Source: Ruminococcus sp. (GTDB lineage: Bacteria > Bacillota > Clostridia > Oscillospirales > Ruminococcaceae). From it: 64,000 nucleotides of DNA. Of the stretch, positions 17,733-26,614 are shown in pieces (the stretch's first letter is position 1; each line of letters begins with the position of its first letter). The DNA is taken from the NCBI GenBank assembly GCA_030533265.1, contig JAUNJM010000001.1, positions 62,001 to 126,000 on the forward strand, in the 5' to 3' direction. The notes beneath the pieces were generated by a model that was not told the origin of the DNA, searched no databases, and was given only the letters and a program-made list of their open reading frames with translations. The translations under genes and the position numbers were made by a program.

Positions 17733-18875
17733 TTAGTTTATCAATGACTTTTCAGTAGCCTTATCAAAGATATGGATTCTGTTAGGATCAAGAGCAACCT
17801 GAATTTCGTCCTGAGGTCTTGCAGTTGAACGAGGTGAAACTCTTGCAGTAAGAGGAATACCTTCGCAAGTGAGGTAAAGATATGTTTCAGCACCCATCAT
17901 TTCAGTAACTTCAACAGTTGTCTTGATAACACCAGTCTTAGCAGATGAGATAAACATTTCTTCATCGTGGATACATTCAGGACGAATACCGAGAACAACT
18001 TCCTTGCCAACCATTGGTTCAAGAACTTCAGCATCAGCCTTAGCTTCAGGAACTTCAACAGTATACTTAACGCCTCTTGTTGTCTTAGTGTCTTCTGAAC
18101 CGAATTCAACAACATATTTACCGTCAAGCTTAAGGAGCTTAGAGTCAATGAAGTTCATCTGAGGTGAACCGATAAAGCCAGCAACGAACTGGTTAACAGG
18201 GTTATTGTAAAGGTTTGTAGGAGTATCGATCTGCTGGATGTAACCGTCTTTCATAACAACGATTCTGTCACCCATTGTCATAGCTTCAGTCTGGTCATGA
18301 GTTACATAGATAAATGTAGTACCGAGTTTCTTATGAAGCTTTGAGATCTCAGTTCTCATCTGAGCACGAAGCTTAGCGTCGAGGTTAGACAAAGGCTCGT
18401 CGAGAAGGAATACCTGTGGTTCACGAACGATAGCACGACCCAAAGCAACACGCTGTCTCTGACCACCTGAGAGAGCCTTAGGCTTTCTGTCAAGGAGATG
18501 AGCGATGTCAAGGATTCTTGCAGCCTCTTCAACCTTTCTTGCGATTTCGTCCTTAGGAACTTTTCTGAGCTTAAGACCGAAAGCCATATTCTCGAAAACA
18601 GTCATATGAGGATAGAGAGCATAGTTCTGGAAAACCATTGCAATATCTCTGTCCTTAGGAGCGATATCGTTAACGAGTCTGTCACCGATATAGAGTTCAC
18701 CTTCACTGATTTCTTCGAGTCCTGCGATCATACGGAGAGTTGTTGACTTACCGCAACCTGAAGGACCTACGAGGATGATAAATTCTTTATCCTTGATTTC
18801 GATGTTAAAATCTGAAACAGCGATAACACCGCCCGGATATTTCTTATAAATTTCTTTTAATGATACACTTGCCAT
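17733..18875 (-). CDS. Sugar ABC transporter ATPase of the MsmX/UgpC type
   Basis: 380-residue cytoplasmic ATPase that powers carbohydrate importers. Walker [10 protein letters not shown] (about 37-45), Q-loop [10 protein letters not shown], signature [12 protein letters not shown] (about 134-145), Walker [13 protein letters not shown], and the H-loop THDQTEAM are intact. The last 130 residues are the regulatory TOBE/MOBE region of the MalK class. There are no permease or binding-protein genes beside it. In Firmicutes such isolated ATPases (MsmX) serve several sugar importers (established for Bacillus and Streptococcus), and that shared role is inferred here. A GGAGG site precedes the ATG. 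Confidence 0.9.
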   Translation of the reverse strand: MASVSLKEIYKKYPGGVIAVSDFNIEIKDKEFIILVGPSGCGKSTTLRMIAGLEEISEGELYIGDRLVNDIAPKDRDIAMVFQNYALYPHMTVFENMAFGLKLRKVPKDEIARKVEEAARILDIAHLLDRKPKALSGGQRQRVALGRAIVREPQVFLLDEPLSNLDAKLRAQMRTEISKLHKKLGTTFIYVTHDQTEAMTMGDRIVVMKDGYIQQIDTPTNLYNNPVNQFVAGFIGSPQMNFIDSKLLKLDGKYVVEFGSEDTKTTRGVKYTVEVPEAKADAEVLEPMVGKEVVLGIRPECIHDEEMFISSAKTGVIKTTVEVTEMMGAETYLYLTCEGIPLTARVSPRSTARPQDEIQVALDPNRIHIFDKATEKSLIN

Positions 18876-18912
18876 TAATAAGAACCTCCTTGTTGTAATT
18901 TTACTATATAAT

Positions 18913-18941
18913 ATAATAACAAATTTTTAAACTAATCGCAA
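18913..18941 (-). promoter_or_regulatory. Sugar ATPase promoter, extended -10
   Basis: On the minus strand TTGCGA, 17 bases, TATTAT, with TGT before the -10. Confidence 0.72.
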
Positions 18942-19028
18942 GTGCTTTTTTAACTAAACTTTATTCCAACTCTTTATAAACATTGACGAAAATTGCATAA
19001 TAGATTCCAGAAAATGTAAATTATTTTT

Positions 19029-19742
19029 TTAATTTGCCAAAAGTTTATCAACATCTTTGTGCAAAATCTCTAAACACTCACCGAGCGGTAAATTTTCGTC
19101 CAAAGCAAGATTTCCGATAGAAATTCTTTTCAAAAAGACAACCTTGTTATCCAGAGCGTGAAACATTCTTTTGACCTGATGGAACTTACCCTCATGTAAA
19201 ACGAGAGTGCATTTGTGTGCATCGATAGTATCCCCCACAAACTCAGCGGGCAGGCATTCCTCATCGCCATCAATAACGATTCCGTTTTTAAAAAGCTCAG
19301 GATAGTTTTCCTGCCAGGGCTTTTCGAGAGTTACAGCATATTTTTTGGGGACATGACTTTTAGGAGCAAGCATTTGGTGTGCCAGTTCCCCATCATCGGT
19401 TATAAGAACAAAGCCTTCAGTATCCTTATCGAGCCTGCCTGCAGGGAAAAGACCGTCACGCAAGAGGTGATCAGGCACAAGGCTCAATACAGTGGGAGAA
19501 TCTCCGTCACGGGTAGAGCAAACTACTCCCTGAGGCTTGTTGAGCATAATATAAATATGTTTTCTGTAGGTTATCAGCTCACCGTCAATGCAGACCTGAG
19601 CATTTTCAGGGTCGATTTTAGCATCAGACTTCTTGCAAACGGCCCCATTTACCGTAACAAGTCCTTTTTTGCAAAGCTCTTTGACCATGCTTCGTGAAAG
19701 CTCAGCCTTCTGGGACGATACAAATTTATCAATTCTCATCAT
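19029..19742 (-). CDS. RsuA/RluB-family rRNA pseudouridine synthase
   Basis: 237 residues. An N-terminal S4 RNA-binding domain (about 1-50, RIDKFVSSQKAELSRS) is followed by the pseudouridine synthase domain with LNKPQGVVCS and the catalytic aspartate in GRLDKDTEG (Asp105), ending with EGKFHQVKRMF. The size and S4 domain suit RsuA-type enzymes acting on 16S rRNA, but the target cannot be assigned by eye. AAAGGA lies 9 bases before ATG 19742. It follows the DUF4830 gene on the same strand after 32 bases, so the two are probably co-transcribed. Confidence 0.87.
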   Translation of the reverse strand: MMRIDKFVSSQKAELSRSMVKELCKKGLVTVNGAVCKKSDAKIDPENAQVCIDGELITYRKHIYIMLNKPQGVVCSTRDGDSPTVLSLVPDHLLRDGLFPAGRLDKDTEGFVLITDDGELAHQMLAPKSHVPKKYAVTLEKPWQENYPELFKNGIVIDGDEECLPAEFVGDTIDAHKCTLVLHEGKFHQVKRMFHALDNKVVFLKRISIGNLALDENLPLGECLEILHKDVDKLLAN

Positions 19743-19774
19743 ATTTTTCAGTCCTTTTCAATAGTGGAACAGGC

Positions 19775-20236
19775 TCAGCCTTTTTTCAAGCCCTGCATAA
19801 ATCCACCGAGTTCAACGGAGCAGACATCTCCACCGATAAGCACTCCGTCACAAATAAGGAGATTACACTTAATGCAATCCTTATTCTCGTATCCACTATA
19901 ATTATACACCGGATAGGAGTAAATTTCAACCGTTTTACCCTTGTATCGTGACAAATCGAAGCCTTGTTCTTTTTGAAGCGTGTTATATTTCTGGAAAACG
20001 TCGTTAAAATCCTGAGGAATAACAATAACCCTGCAGTTTTCGTACTCAGCAGAAACGTTCCAACCCATTTCTTTGAGGAAGCTTTGTCTTTGTGACTCAG
20101 TTTTGAGCTGATAAACAGTATGATTACCGATTTTGTGAATAACCGTCATTGTAACAGCGATAACAGCGAATATAAGTATGATTATTCCTATAAGAGCAGT
20201 GGTTGGCTTTTTAATTTTTATTGTCTTGATAAACAT
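19775..20236 (-). CDS. DUF4830 membrane-anchored protein
   Basis: 153 residues: one N-terminal membrane helix (about 14-33), then an extracytoplasmic domain with features I associate with DUF4830: FLKEMGWNV, VIPQDFNDVFQKYNTLQK, GFDLSRYKGKTVE, and a final IGGDVCSVELGGFMQGLK. The function is unknown. AGAGGGA precedes the ATG. It is upstream of the RsuA-like gene in a likely two-gene unit; no confident promoter was found in the intergenic region. Confidence 0.75.
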   Translation of the reverse strand: MFIKTIKIKKPTTALIGIIILIFAVIAVTMTVIHKIGNHTVYQLKTESQRQSFLKEMGWNVSAEYENCRVIVIPQDFNDVFQKYNTLQKEQGFDLSRYKGKTVEIYSYPVYNYSGYENKDCIKCNLLICDGVLIGGDVCSVELGGFMQGLKKG

Positions 20237-20454
20237 AGCTTTCCCTCTTTCGGTTTAATTTTGTAAATATATATGTGCGGTCAAACAGGCTTAGAACAAG
20301 TATGACAAGTTTTTAAGTGATGAAAGAGTAACTTTTATAGCGTTGTATTCAAAAATCCGAATGATTTCATGGATGATATTTATGCAAAATATACAATAAA
20401 CATTGACTGCATTAATGTGAAATAACGATTTTTGAGAATTTTTAAAAATAGCCT

Positions 20455-20482
20455 TTGACAATTCTGAAATATGTGTTAAAAT
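20455..20482 (+). promoter_or_regulatory. mgsA promoter, extended -10
   Basis: TTGACA (20455-20460), 16 bases, TAAAAT (20477-20482) preceded by TGT. It leaves a leader of about 110 bases before the start codon. Confidence 0.75.
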
Positions 20483-20518
20483 AGATTATGTAATATTGAT
20501 TGAAGTTATCAGTAAGTA

Positions 20519-20566
20519 GTGGTATAAAACTGTTTCAAGAATAGTTTGAGGGATTGAATATACCAT
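20519..20566 (+). promoter_or_regulatory. Structured leader of mgsA
   Basis: Two stacked stems in the untranslated leader: GTGGTATA (20519-20526) with TATACCAT (20559-20566, one wobble pair), and directly inside it AAACT (20527-20531) with AGTTT (20543-20547). The hairpin ends about 20 bases before the ribosome binding site. It matches no riboswitch class I know. The rest of 20237-20597 holds the promoter and no gene. Confidence 0.5.
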
Positions 20567-20597
20567 TCAAGTTACTATACTATAAGGAGGAGTTTGA

Positions 20598-21002
20598 GTG
20601 AATATAGCATTGTTAGCACACGACAAGAAAAAAGAATTAATGGTGCAGTTCTGTATTGCATATTGTGGAGTTTTCAGCAAGCATAATCTTTGTGCAACCG
20701 GTACAACGGGAAAACTTGTCAGTGAGGCAACAGGTCTTAAAATCAATCGTTATCTCAGCGGATCTCAGGGTGGTGGAGAACAGATAGCAGCAAGAATTTC
20801 TTGCAATGAGATTGACTTGCTTTTGTTATTCCGTGATCCTATTTCAGCTAAGCCGTCAGAGCCTAACGATATAAATCTGCTCAGACTTTGTGACGTGCAC
20901 AATATACCTGTTGCAACAAATATTGCAACAGCAGAAGTACTAATCCATGGCCTTGAAAGAGGAGATCTTGACTGGAGGAATATCGTAAATCCAACCGATT
21001 AA
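20598..21002 (+). CDS. mgsA: Methylglyoxal synthase
   Basis: Converts dihydroxyacetone phosphate to methylglyoxal and phosphate, a bypass that relieves sugar-phosphate build-up; 134 residues, slightly short of the E. coli enzyme at its C terminus. Characteristic segments are [19 protein letters not shown] (phosphate loop), [18 protein letters not shown] (catalytic aspartate) and [13 protein letters not shown] (catalytic histidine region). It starts with GTG, supported by AAGGAGGAG at 20584-20592. A strong promoter and a folded leader precede it, and the T-box of the hisS operon begins just after its stop. Confidence 0.93.
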   Translation: MNIALLAHDKKKELMVQFCIAYCGVFSKHNLCATGTTGKLVSEATGLKINRYLSGSQGGGEQIAARISCNEIDLLLLFRDPISAKPSEPNDINLLRLCDVHNIPVATNIATAEVLIHGLERGDLDWRNIVNPTD

Positions 21003-21029
21003 TAGAAATATCAATAAAAATATGAAATA

Positions 21030-21257
21030 TGCGTTGATGAGGAGAGTAGTGTTTTTTGAACCATGAGCGAGGACGGTATGGTGAAAGCGTCCGGTGAAGA
21101 GAACATGAAGGACACCTTTGAGCACGCTGCTGATAAAGGCAGTGCGTAGCCTCTGCGTTAAAGAGAAGATGAGTGACAGAGTACGACAGTATTCTGTAAT
21201 TAGGGTGGTAACACGATTGCGGTCGTCCCTTTTTTAAGGGGCAGACCGTTTTTTTAC
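21030..21257 (+). promoter_or_regulatory. T-box riboswitch of the hisS-aspS operon
   Basis: tRNA-sensing leader. Stem I carries the GGAGAGTAG element (21041-21049), the GAGCGAG bulge and the GGTGAAAG apical loop. The specifier region reads GAAGGACACCTTTGAG; by usual placement before ACC the specifier is GAC (Asp, 21111-21113), with CAC (His) overlapping it. The T-box sequence AGGGTGGTAACACG is at 21202-21215, and its tRNA-end-pairing base is T (21209). The competing terminator (about 21220-21249) pairs GCGGTCGTCCCTT with AAGGGGCAGACCGT and is followed by seven T. Uncharged tRNA would favour readthrough into hisS, the membrane-protein gene and aspS. Confidence 0.9.
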
Positions 21258-21362
21258 AATTAACAATAATTGCTTTTTGCATAATGGTTCAGGCAATAAC
21301 TTAAATTTATGAGAAAAATAATTGTGAATTAAGCGTTGTGCAAAGGAAAGGGGAAGATAAAA

Positions 21363-22697
21363 ATGTCAGCAATTACACAAAGACCAAAGGGTACACAGGA
21401 CGTAGTGCCAAACGAGGTACACAAATGGCATACGGTAGAGCAGGTAGCAAGGGAATCGGCTCAGATATTCGGATTCAGAGAGATCCGTATACCGACTTTT
21501 GAAGATACAGGACTATTTGTGCGTTCAGTAGGAGATACAACAGACGTAGTACAGAAAGAAATGTATACCGTTTCTGCTACAGGTGACAGTACGTTTACAC
21601 TGCGACCGGAGGGAACAGCAGGAACAATACGTGCGATCATCGAAAACGGAATACTTAATGAGGGCTTTCCACAGAAGGTATTCTATATGCTATCATGTTT
21701 TCGTCACGAAAAGCCACAGGCAGGCAGACTCAGAGAGTTTCACCAGTTTGGTTGTGAGATGATTGGTACGGCAAATGCGAAAGCAGATGCAGAAGTTATC
21801 TCACTTGCAAAGAGTGTACTTGACAGATTGGGACTGAGGGGAATAGAATTAAATATCAATTCTATCGGATGTCCTAAATGCAGAGCAGAGTATCATAAGG
21901 CATTGAAAAAGTATTTTGAGCAGTATAAAGATCAGCTTTGTGAAACCTGTCAGGGCAGACTTGAAAAGAATCCGATGAGAATTCTGGACTGTAAGTCTGA
22001 TGAGGATAAGAAGATTGGTGAAAATGCACCGATAATACTTGATTATCTCTGTGAAGATTGTAATGAGCATTTTGAACAGCTAAAGTATAATCTTGGATTT
22101 ATGGGAATAGACTTCAAGATAAATCCGAGAATCGTAAGAGGTCTTGACTATTATACAAGAACGGTGTTCGAATTTGTGACCACAGATATAGGAGCGCAAG
22201 GAACAGTCTGTGGCGGAGGACGTTATGATGGACTTATCGAACAGCTCGGAGGAAAGCCGACTCCTGCACTGGGATTCGGTATGGGACTTGAACGACTCAT
22301 CCTCACAATGCAGAATCAGGGATGTGGATTTATCGAGCCTGAAAAATGCAATATATATATAGCAACAATGGGTGGAGATGCTGATGCAGTTGGAATTACG
22401 CTTGTAAAAAGACTGCGTGACGAAGGCTTTTTTGCCGAGAATGACCTTGTAGGCAGAGGATTAAAGGCACAAATGAAGTATGCCGATAAGATAGGAGCAG
22501 ATTTTGTTATTGTTCTTGGAGATAACGAGGTTGAATCAAAGTCAGCAAAGCTCAAGAACATGAAAACAGGTGAGCAAACAGATATTTCACTTAATGAAGA
22601 TTTTGTAGAAGCGTTTAGTGACGTGTATTTTGCAGATATGATGTCAGATGACAAAATGCAGGAGATGTTTAGTGCGTTAGCAGGTGACGGAGAGTAA
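21363..22697 (+). CDS. hisS: Histidyl-tRNA synthetase
   Basis: Class II synthetase of 444 residues that charges tRNA-His. Motifs: RPKGTQDVVP at the N terminus, motif 2 with SCFRHEKPQAGRLREFHQFG, the histidine-specific RGLDYYTRTVFE, GGGRYDGL, and motif 3 GFGMGLERL; the anticodon-binding domain occupies the last 100 residues. The frame extends back to 21336, but AAAGGGGAAG precedes ATG 21363. It is the first gene after the T-box. The next gene starts one base after its stop. Confidence 0.95.
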   Translation: MSAITQRPKGTQDVVPNEVHKWHTVEQVARESAQIFGFREIRIPTFEDTGLFVRSVGDTTDVVQKEMYTVSATGDSTFTLRPEGTAGTIRAIIENGILNEGFPQKVFYMLSCFRHEKPQAGRLREFHQFGCEMIGTANAKADAEVISLAKSVLDRLGLRGIELNINSIGCPKCRAEYHKALKKYFEQYKDQLCETCQGRLEKNPMRILDCKSDEDKKIGENAPIILDYLCEDCNEHFEQLKYNLGFMGIDFKINPRIVRGLDYYTRTVFEFVTTDIGAQGTVCGGGRYDGLIEQLGGKPTPALGFGMGLERLILTMQNQGCGFIEPEKCNIYIATMGGDADAVGITLVKRLRDEGFFAENDLVGRGLKAQMKYADKIGADFVIVLGDNEVESKSAKLKNMKTGEQTDISLNEDFVEAFSDVYFADMMSDDKMQEMFSALAGDGE

Positions 22698-22698
22698 T

Positions 22699-23193
22699 AT
22701 GTTTTTGATTTTACCCGTAAGCTACGAGATAAAAACGGATATTGCGCCGAAAAAAGTAGCAAGAAAGCTTGACCATGACCTTACCCAGCATCGTCCGACA
22801 ATGAATATCATGTCAAACGGCAGGTTCATGAGAAATCATAAGTATGAGAGTTGTTTTTATGGCTGTCGTACAGGAGAGTATGATTTTCAGGTGTATCACC
22901 ACAAGGCTAAGAAACGTGACGGAGGAACAACAGGTTTTTACGGGACTATAGTACCGAGCGAGGATGGTTGTGTTATAAGGGGAAGGTTCCGAAAGCCGTT
23001 GTATACATATATTGTCGCATTGCTTTGGACGGTTGTAACAATATTTCTGGCACTTGTACTTTTTGCCTTGAAGGAAAAGCTTGGGTCAGCCTGTATGCTT
23101 GGAGTGTTTGCGGTAGGTATTTTTATAATGTTCTGGGATAGCAAAAAGCCGATAATAAAAGCGTATATTGACAGCTTTGCCAAACGAGAGTGA
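22699..23193 (+). CDS. Uncharacterised membrane protein between hisS and aspS
   Basis: 164 residues, no family recognised. The first 100 residues are soluble and basic (ARKLDHDLTQHRP, MRNHKYESCFYGC, FQVYHHKAKKRDGG), followed by two adjacent membrane helices (about 105-126 and 130-148). GGAG lies just before ATG 22699, and an in-frame GTG at 22684 inside hisS is less likely. The gene is locked between hisS (1-base gap) and aspS, so it is presumably under the same T-box control. Nothing in the sequence indicates a role in translation. Confidence 0.75.
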   Translation: MFLILPVSYEIKTDIAPKKVARKLDHDLTQHRPTMNIMSNGRFMRNHKYESCFYGCRTGEYDFQVYHHKAKKRDGGTTGFYGTIVPSEDGCVIRGRFRKPLYTYIVALLWTVVTIFLALVLFALKEKLGSACMLGVFAVGIFIMFWDSKKPIIKAYIDSFAKRE

Positions 23194-23266
23194 GCTGATT
23201 CAGGCATGTATAGGTGTGTATTTGACAGTATGTAAATCGCAGAATTTTGAAAGGAAGTAATTAAAA

Positions 23267-25036
23267 ATGAAACTTGATACAATGAAAGGACTTCGCAGAA
23301 CACATTATTGTGGAGAAGTACCGAATACAGAACAGGAAGTAATAGTCTGTGGCTTTGCTGACAGAGTAAGAGATATGGGAAATCTTATCTTTATCAATCT
23401 CCGTGACAGAACAGGCATAGTACAGCTTGCATTCAATGATAATACAGACAGAGCAATATTTGAAAAAGCACAGCTTGTCAAGAGTGAGTTTGTATTGATG
23501 GCAAAAGGACAGGTACAAAAGCGTGAAAGCGTGAATACAAAGCTCAAAACAGGAGAGATAGAGATAATCGTCACAGACCTAAGAATACTCTCAAAGGCTG
23601 AAACGACACCTTTTGAGGTTACAAACTCTGATAAGGTTAACGACGAATTAAAGCTTAAATACAGATATCTGGATCTCAGAAATCCGAGATTGCAGAAAAA
23701 TATGATAATGCGTCATAAGATTGCACAGGTTACAAGAGAGTATTTCTATGATAACGGATTCCTTGAAATAGAAACACCGATGATGATGAAATCAACACCT
23801 GAGGGAGCAAGAGACTATCTTGTGCCGTCAAGAGTTCACGAGGGGAAGTTCTATGCCCTGCCACAGTCACCACAGATTTATAAGCAATTGCTTATGGTTT
23901 CGGGATACGACAGATATATCCAGCTTGCAAGATGCTTCCGTGACGAGGACCTCAGAGCAGACAGACAGCCGGAGTTTACACAGATAGACCTTGAAATGTC
24001 ATTTGTTGATGCAGAGGACATTCAGGAGTGTATAGAAGGCTATATCCGGAAGCTTTTCAAGGATGTTATGAACGTAGAGATAACAACTCCGATACCAAGA
24101 CTTACGTTCGCAGACTCAATGAACAGATACGGTTCAGACAAGCCTGATACACGTTTCGGATTTGAGATACAGGACATCACAGATACAGTCAAGGACATTG
24201 ATTTTGTGGTGTTCAAAACAGCAATCGAGCAGGGAGGCTCAGTGCGTGCGATAAACGTAAAGAACGGAGCAGGAGTCTATACAAGAAAAGAGATAGACAA
24301 GCTTGTTGAGCACGCAAAGGGTATTGGCGCAAAAGGACTTGCCTATATCCGATGGGCAGACGAACCGAACTGCTCATTCAAAAAGTTCCTTGCAGAAAGT
24401 GATCTTGAAAGAATCTGTGAAGCAACAGGAGCAGAAAAGGGTGACCTTGTGCTTATCTGTGCTGACAAGAATAACGTTGTCCTCTCAACACTTGGAGCAA
24501 TAAGACTTATCACAGCAAAGAAGCTTGATATTATTCCGGAAGGACAGTATAATTTTGTATGGATAACAGAGATGCCGTTCTTTGAAAAGGATGAGGAAAC
24601 AGGAACATGGGTAGCGATGCATCATCCTTTCACAATGCCTATGGAGGAGTGTCTGGAGTATCTTGACACAGATCAGGGCAATGTACGTGCAAAGGCATGG
24701 GACTTGGTACTTAATGGAACAGAGCTTTCAAGTGGATCAATGAGAATTACGGACTTTGAGTTACAGCAAAAGATGTTCGAGGCACTCGGAATGACAGATG
24801 AGGAAATTGAGGCTAAGTTCGGATTCCTCGTTGACGCATACAGATATGCAGCACCACCACACGGTGGAATGGGAATAGGACTTGACAGATTGGCAATGAT
24901 AATGTGTAAGGCAGACAGTCTGCGTGATGTAGTAGCATTCCCGAAAGTGCAGAATGCAAGTGAGCTTATGAGTGCTTGTCCTGCCGAAGTTGACGAAAAA
25001 CAACTTGAGGAGTTGCATATCAAGACGGTGGATTAA
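23267..25036 (+). CDS. aspS: Aspartyl-tRNA synthetase
   Basis: Class II synthetase of 589 residues, the bacterial long form with a GAD insertion. An N-terminal OB anticodon domain (WGF-type region and LINLRDRTGIVQLAF) leads to motif 1 (EIETPMMMKSTPEGARDY), motif 2 (RCFRDEDLRADRQPEFTQID) and motif 3 (GIGLDRLAMI near the C terminus). Whether it also charges tRNA-Asn cannot be judged. AAAGGAAG precedes ATG 23267. It is the third gene of the T-box operon. Confidence 0.95.
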   Translation: MKLDTMKGLRRTHYCGEVPNTEQEVIVCGFADRVRDMGNLIFINLRDRTGIVQLAFNDNTDRAIFEKAQLVKSEFVLMAKGQVQKRESVNTKLKTGEIEIIVTDLRILSKAETTPFEVTNSDKVNDELKLKYRYLDLRNPRLQKNMIMRHKIAQVTREYFYDNGFLEIETPMMMKSTPEGARDYLVPSRVHEGKFYALPQSPQIYKQLLMVSGYDRYIQLARCFRDEDLRADRQPEFTQIDLEMSFVDAEDIQECIEGYIRKLFKDVMNVEITTPIPRLTFADSMNRYGSDKPDTRFGFEIQDITDTVKDIDFVVFKTAIEQGGSVRAINVKNGAGVYTRKEIDKLVEHAKGIGAKGLAYIRWADEPNCSFKKFLAESDLERICEATGAEKGDLVLICADKNNVVLSTLGAIRLITAKKLDIIPEGQYNFVWITEMPFFEKDEETGTWVAMHHPFTMPMEECLEYLDTDQGNVRAKAWDLVLNGTELSSGSMRITDFELQQKMFEALGMTDEEIEAKFGFLVDAYRYAAPPHGGMGIGLDRLAMIMCKADSLRDVVAFPKVQNASELMSACPAEVDEKQLEELHIKTVD

Positions 25037-25074
25037 TATATCTGTGCATGATGTAATGTAAAAGAGGTGATTTT

Positions 25075-25458
25075 ATGGCTATAAGAGAATCAGGAGAAGA
25101 TTATCTTGAAACCATACTTATATTGCAGGAACGTACCGGCTTTGTGCGGTCGATAGATATTGCCGGAGAGCTTGGGTTTTCAAAACCGAGTGTGAGCCGA
25201 GCAATGGCGATATTGAAAAATGACGGTTTCATAACAGTTGAGGAGAACGGACAGATAGTCCTTACTAAACGAGGTTATCTCAGAGCAAGAGAGGTTTATG
25301 ACAGACATCTTCTTATAACAAGGTTTCTGCATGATATTTTAGGCGTAAGTGATAAAAATACCGATGAGGACGCTTGTAAAATCGAACATGTTATCAGCCA
25401 TGAAACGTACGAGAAGCTCAATGTGTTCGTAGATGATTACCTCAAAGACTACAAATAG
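25075..25458 (+). CDS. DtxR/MntR-family metal-dependent repressor
   Basis: 127 residues. The winged helix spans residues 1-70 (SGEDYLETILILQERTGFVRSIDIAGELGFSKPSVSRAM... region), with the recognition helix around SKPSVSRAMAIL. A dimerisation and metal-binding half follows with RHLLITRFLHDILG, DEDACKIEHVIS and H/E ligands typical of MntR (CxxEH). The protein lacks a C-terminal SH3 domain, as in MntR. The metal (Mn or Fe) is inferred only. It lies 38 bases after aspS with an AGAGGTGA ribosome binding site and may be read through from the T-box operon. No transporter gene is near. Confidence 0.85.
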   Translation: MAIRESGEDYLETILILQERTGFVRSIDIAGELGFSKPSVSRAMAILKNDGFITVEENGQIVLTKRGYLRAREVYDRHLLITRFLHDILGVSDKNTDEDACKIEHVISHETYEKLNVFVDDYLKDYK

Positions 25459-25508
25459 AACTGATTACAGCGGAAAACTGATCATATAAGTATGTATTAT
25501 AATTTATC

Positions 25509-25540
25509 GGGGCAAACCTTTCAGAAGAAAGGTTTGTCCC
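25509..25540. repeat. Palindrome 1 of an intergenic cluster
   Basis: GGGGCAAACCTTTC (25509-25522) pairs with GAAAGGTTTGTCCC (25527-25540) over a 4-base loop, with one wobble or mismatch. It is located 50 bases after the DtxR-like gene. It lacks a clear T-run and looks like an interspersed palindromic repeat or an mRNA 3' hairpin. Confidence 0.7.
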
Positions 25541-25573
25541 TGTACCCCTTTCCAAATACTTCTGATTAAAAAT

Positions 25574-25664
25574 AAAAAAAGTGGCTATTCTAAGCTTTCA
25601 ATGATAAGTTTACAAAATAAGTTAGCTCATCATTGCTTTTAAGTTGAAAATAGCCTCTTTTTTT
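25574..25664. repeat. Palindrome 2: 91-base element with nested stems
   Basis: Outer arms AAAAAAAGTGGCTATT (25574-25589) and AATAGCCTCTTTTTTT (25649-25664) pair with one mismatch. Inside them CAATGAT (25599-25605) pairs with ATCATTG (25629-25635). Flanking A and T runs mean it could end transcription in either direction. Its size and nested symmetry also fit a small non-coding element or MITE-like repeat. Confidence 0.65.
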
Positions 25665-25693
25665 ATTTTGCGTTAAAAGATTCAGGAAGGGAG

Positions 25694-25731
25694 TTTGAGG
25701 GAAGCCCTTTTGAAAAAGGGCTTCCCTCAAA
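25694..25731. repeat. Palindrome 3: 17-bp perfect inverted repeat
   Basis: TTTGAGGGAAGCCCTTT (25694-25710) and its exact reverse complement (25715-25731) with a 4-base loop, about 50 bases after the stop of the minus-strand RluA-like gene. Together with the two palindromes to its left it fills the otherwise gene-free 25459-25778 stretch. Confidence 0.75.
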
Positions 25732-25778
25732 AGATTACGATATATATTTATACAATCAAATTTCTGTTGTAATACAAT

Positions 25779-26612
25779 CTATTTAAGATGCAATTTGAAA
25801 TCAGAACAAACTGATATTTCTTTACCACTAATGGGGTGGACAAAGCTCACTTCACCACAGTGCAGAGCCTGTCTGGGATAATCTGAACGAGAGCCACCGT
25901 AAAGGTCGTCACCGGCAACGGGGTGACCTATATGAGCCATATGAACTCTTATCTGATGTGTCCGACCGTTTTCGAGAATCAACCTGAGCAGAGAATAATT
26001 TTCTGTACTATTAATCACTTCATAGTGAGTCACAGCAGGTTGTCCATCAGCACGAACGCAACGTTTGATTATAGATTCCTGTTCTCTGGCAATGGGAGCG
26101 TCAACTACGCCTGATTTTTGCTCAAAAACGCCGTGACAAATCGCATAATAAATTTTTTGATAGGACTTCTGCAAGGCTTTTGCGGCAAATTGAGTCTTTG
26201 CAACAATAACACAGCCGGAAGTGTCCCTGTCAAGCCGATTGACAGGGCGAAAGGTTAGCTCACTGCAGTGATGTGCAAAAAAGTTACCGAGAGTATCTCC
26301 CTGATGTTTTATTGACGGATGAACAGGCATAAACGGCGGCTTGTTAAAAACAATAAGCTGGTCATCTTCGTAGAGTATTTCAACATTGAGTGAGGAATTA
26401 GGTTCAAGCAATGTTTCATCACATTCGTTAAGAATGATTATGTCACCCCTTGAAACGTAATCTATCGTGCGTATAAGCTTACCTTTTCGGGTTATTCCGT
26501 TTTCAGTGCGTTTAAGCCTTGTTATAAGTCTTTTTGAAACGCCTATGTTTGCAAGAACTTCACCAAGCTTTTTACCGTCATTCCGAGCGTCAATGATTAT
26601 TTCAACAGCCAT
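25779..26612 (-). CDS. RluA-family pseudouridine synthase
   Basis: 277 residues: an N-terminal S4-like segment (KKLGEVLANIGVSKRLITRLKR) and the synthase domain with FNKPPFMPVHPS, the catalytic aspartate in NRLDRDTSG (Asp128), ENGRTHQIRVHMAHIGHPV and GDDLYGG. The family modifies 23S rRNA or tRNA, but the substrate here is unassigned. Its start lies 2 bases after the stop of the histidine phosphatase gene, so the pair is an operon. Confidence 0.88.
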   Translation of the reverse strand: MAVEIIIDARNDGKKLGEVLANIGVSKRLITRLKRTENGITRKGKLIRTIDYVSRGDIIILNECDETLLEPNSSLNVEILYEDDQLIVFNKPPFMPVHPSIKHQGDTLGNFFAHHCSELTFRPVNRLDRDTSGCVIVAKTQFAAKALQKSYQKIYYAICHGVFEQKSGVVDAPIAREQESIIKRCVRADGQPAVTHYEVINSTENYSLLRLILENGRTHQIRVHMAHIGHPVAGDDLYGGSRSDYPRQALHCGEVSFVHPISGKEISVCSDFKLHLK

Positions 26613-26614
26613 AG

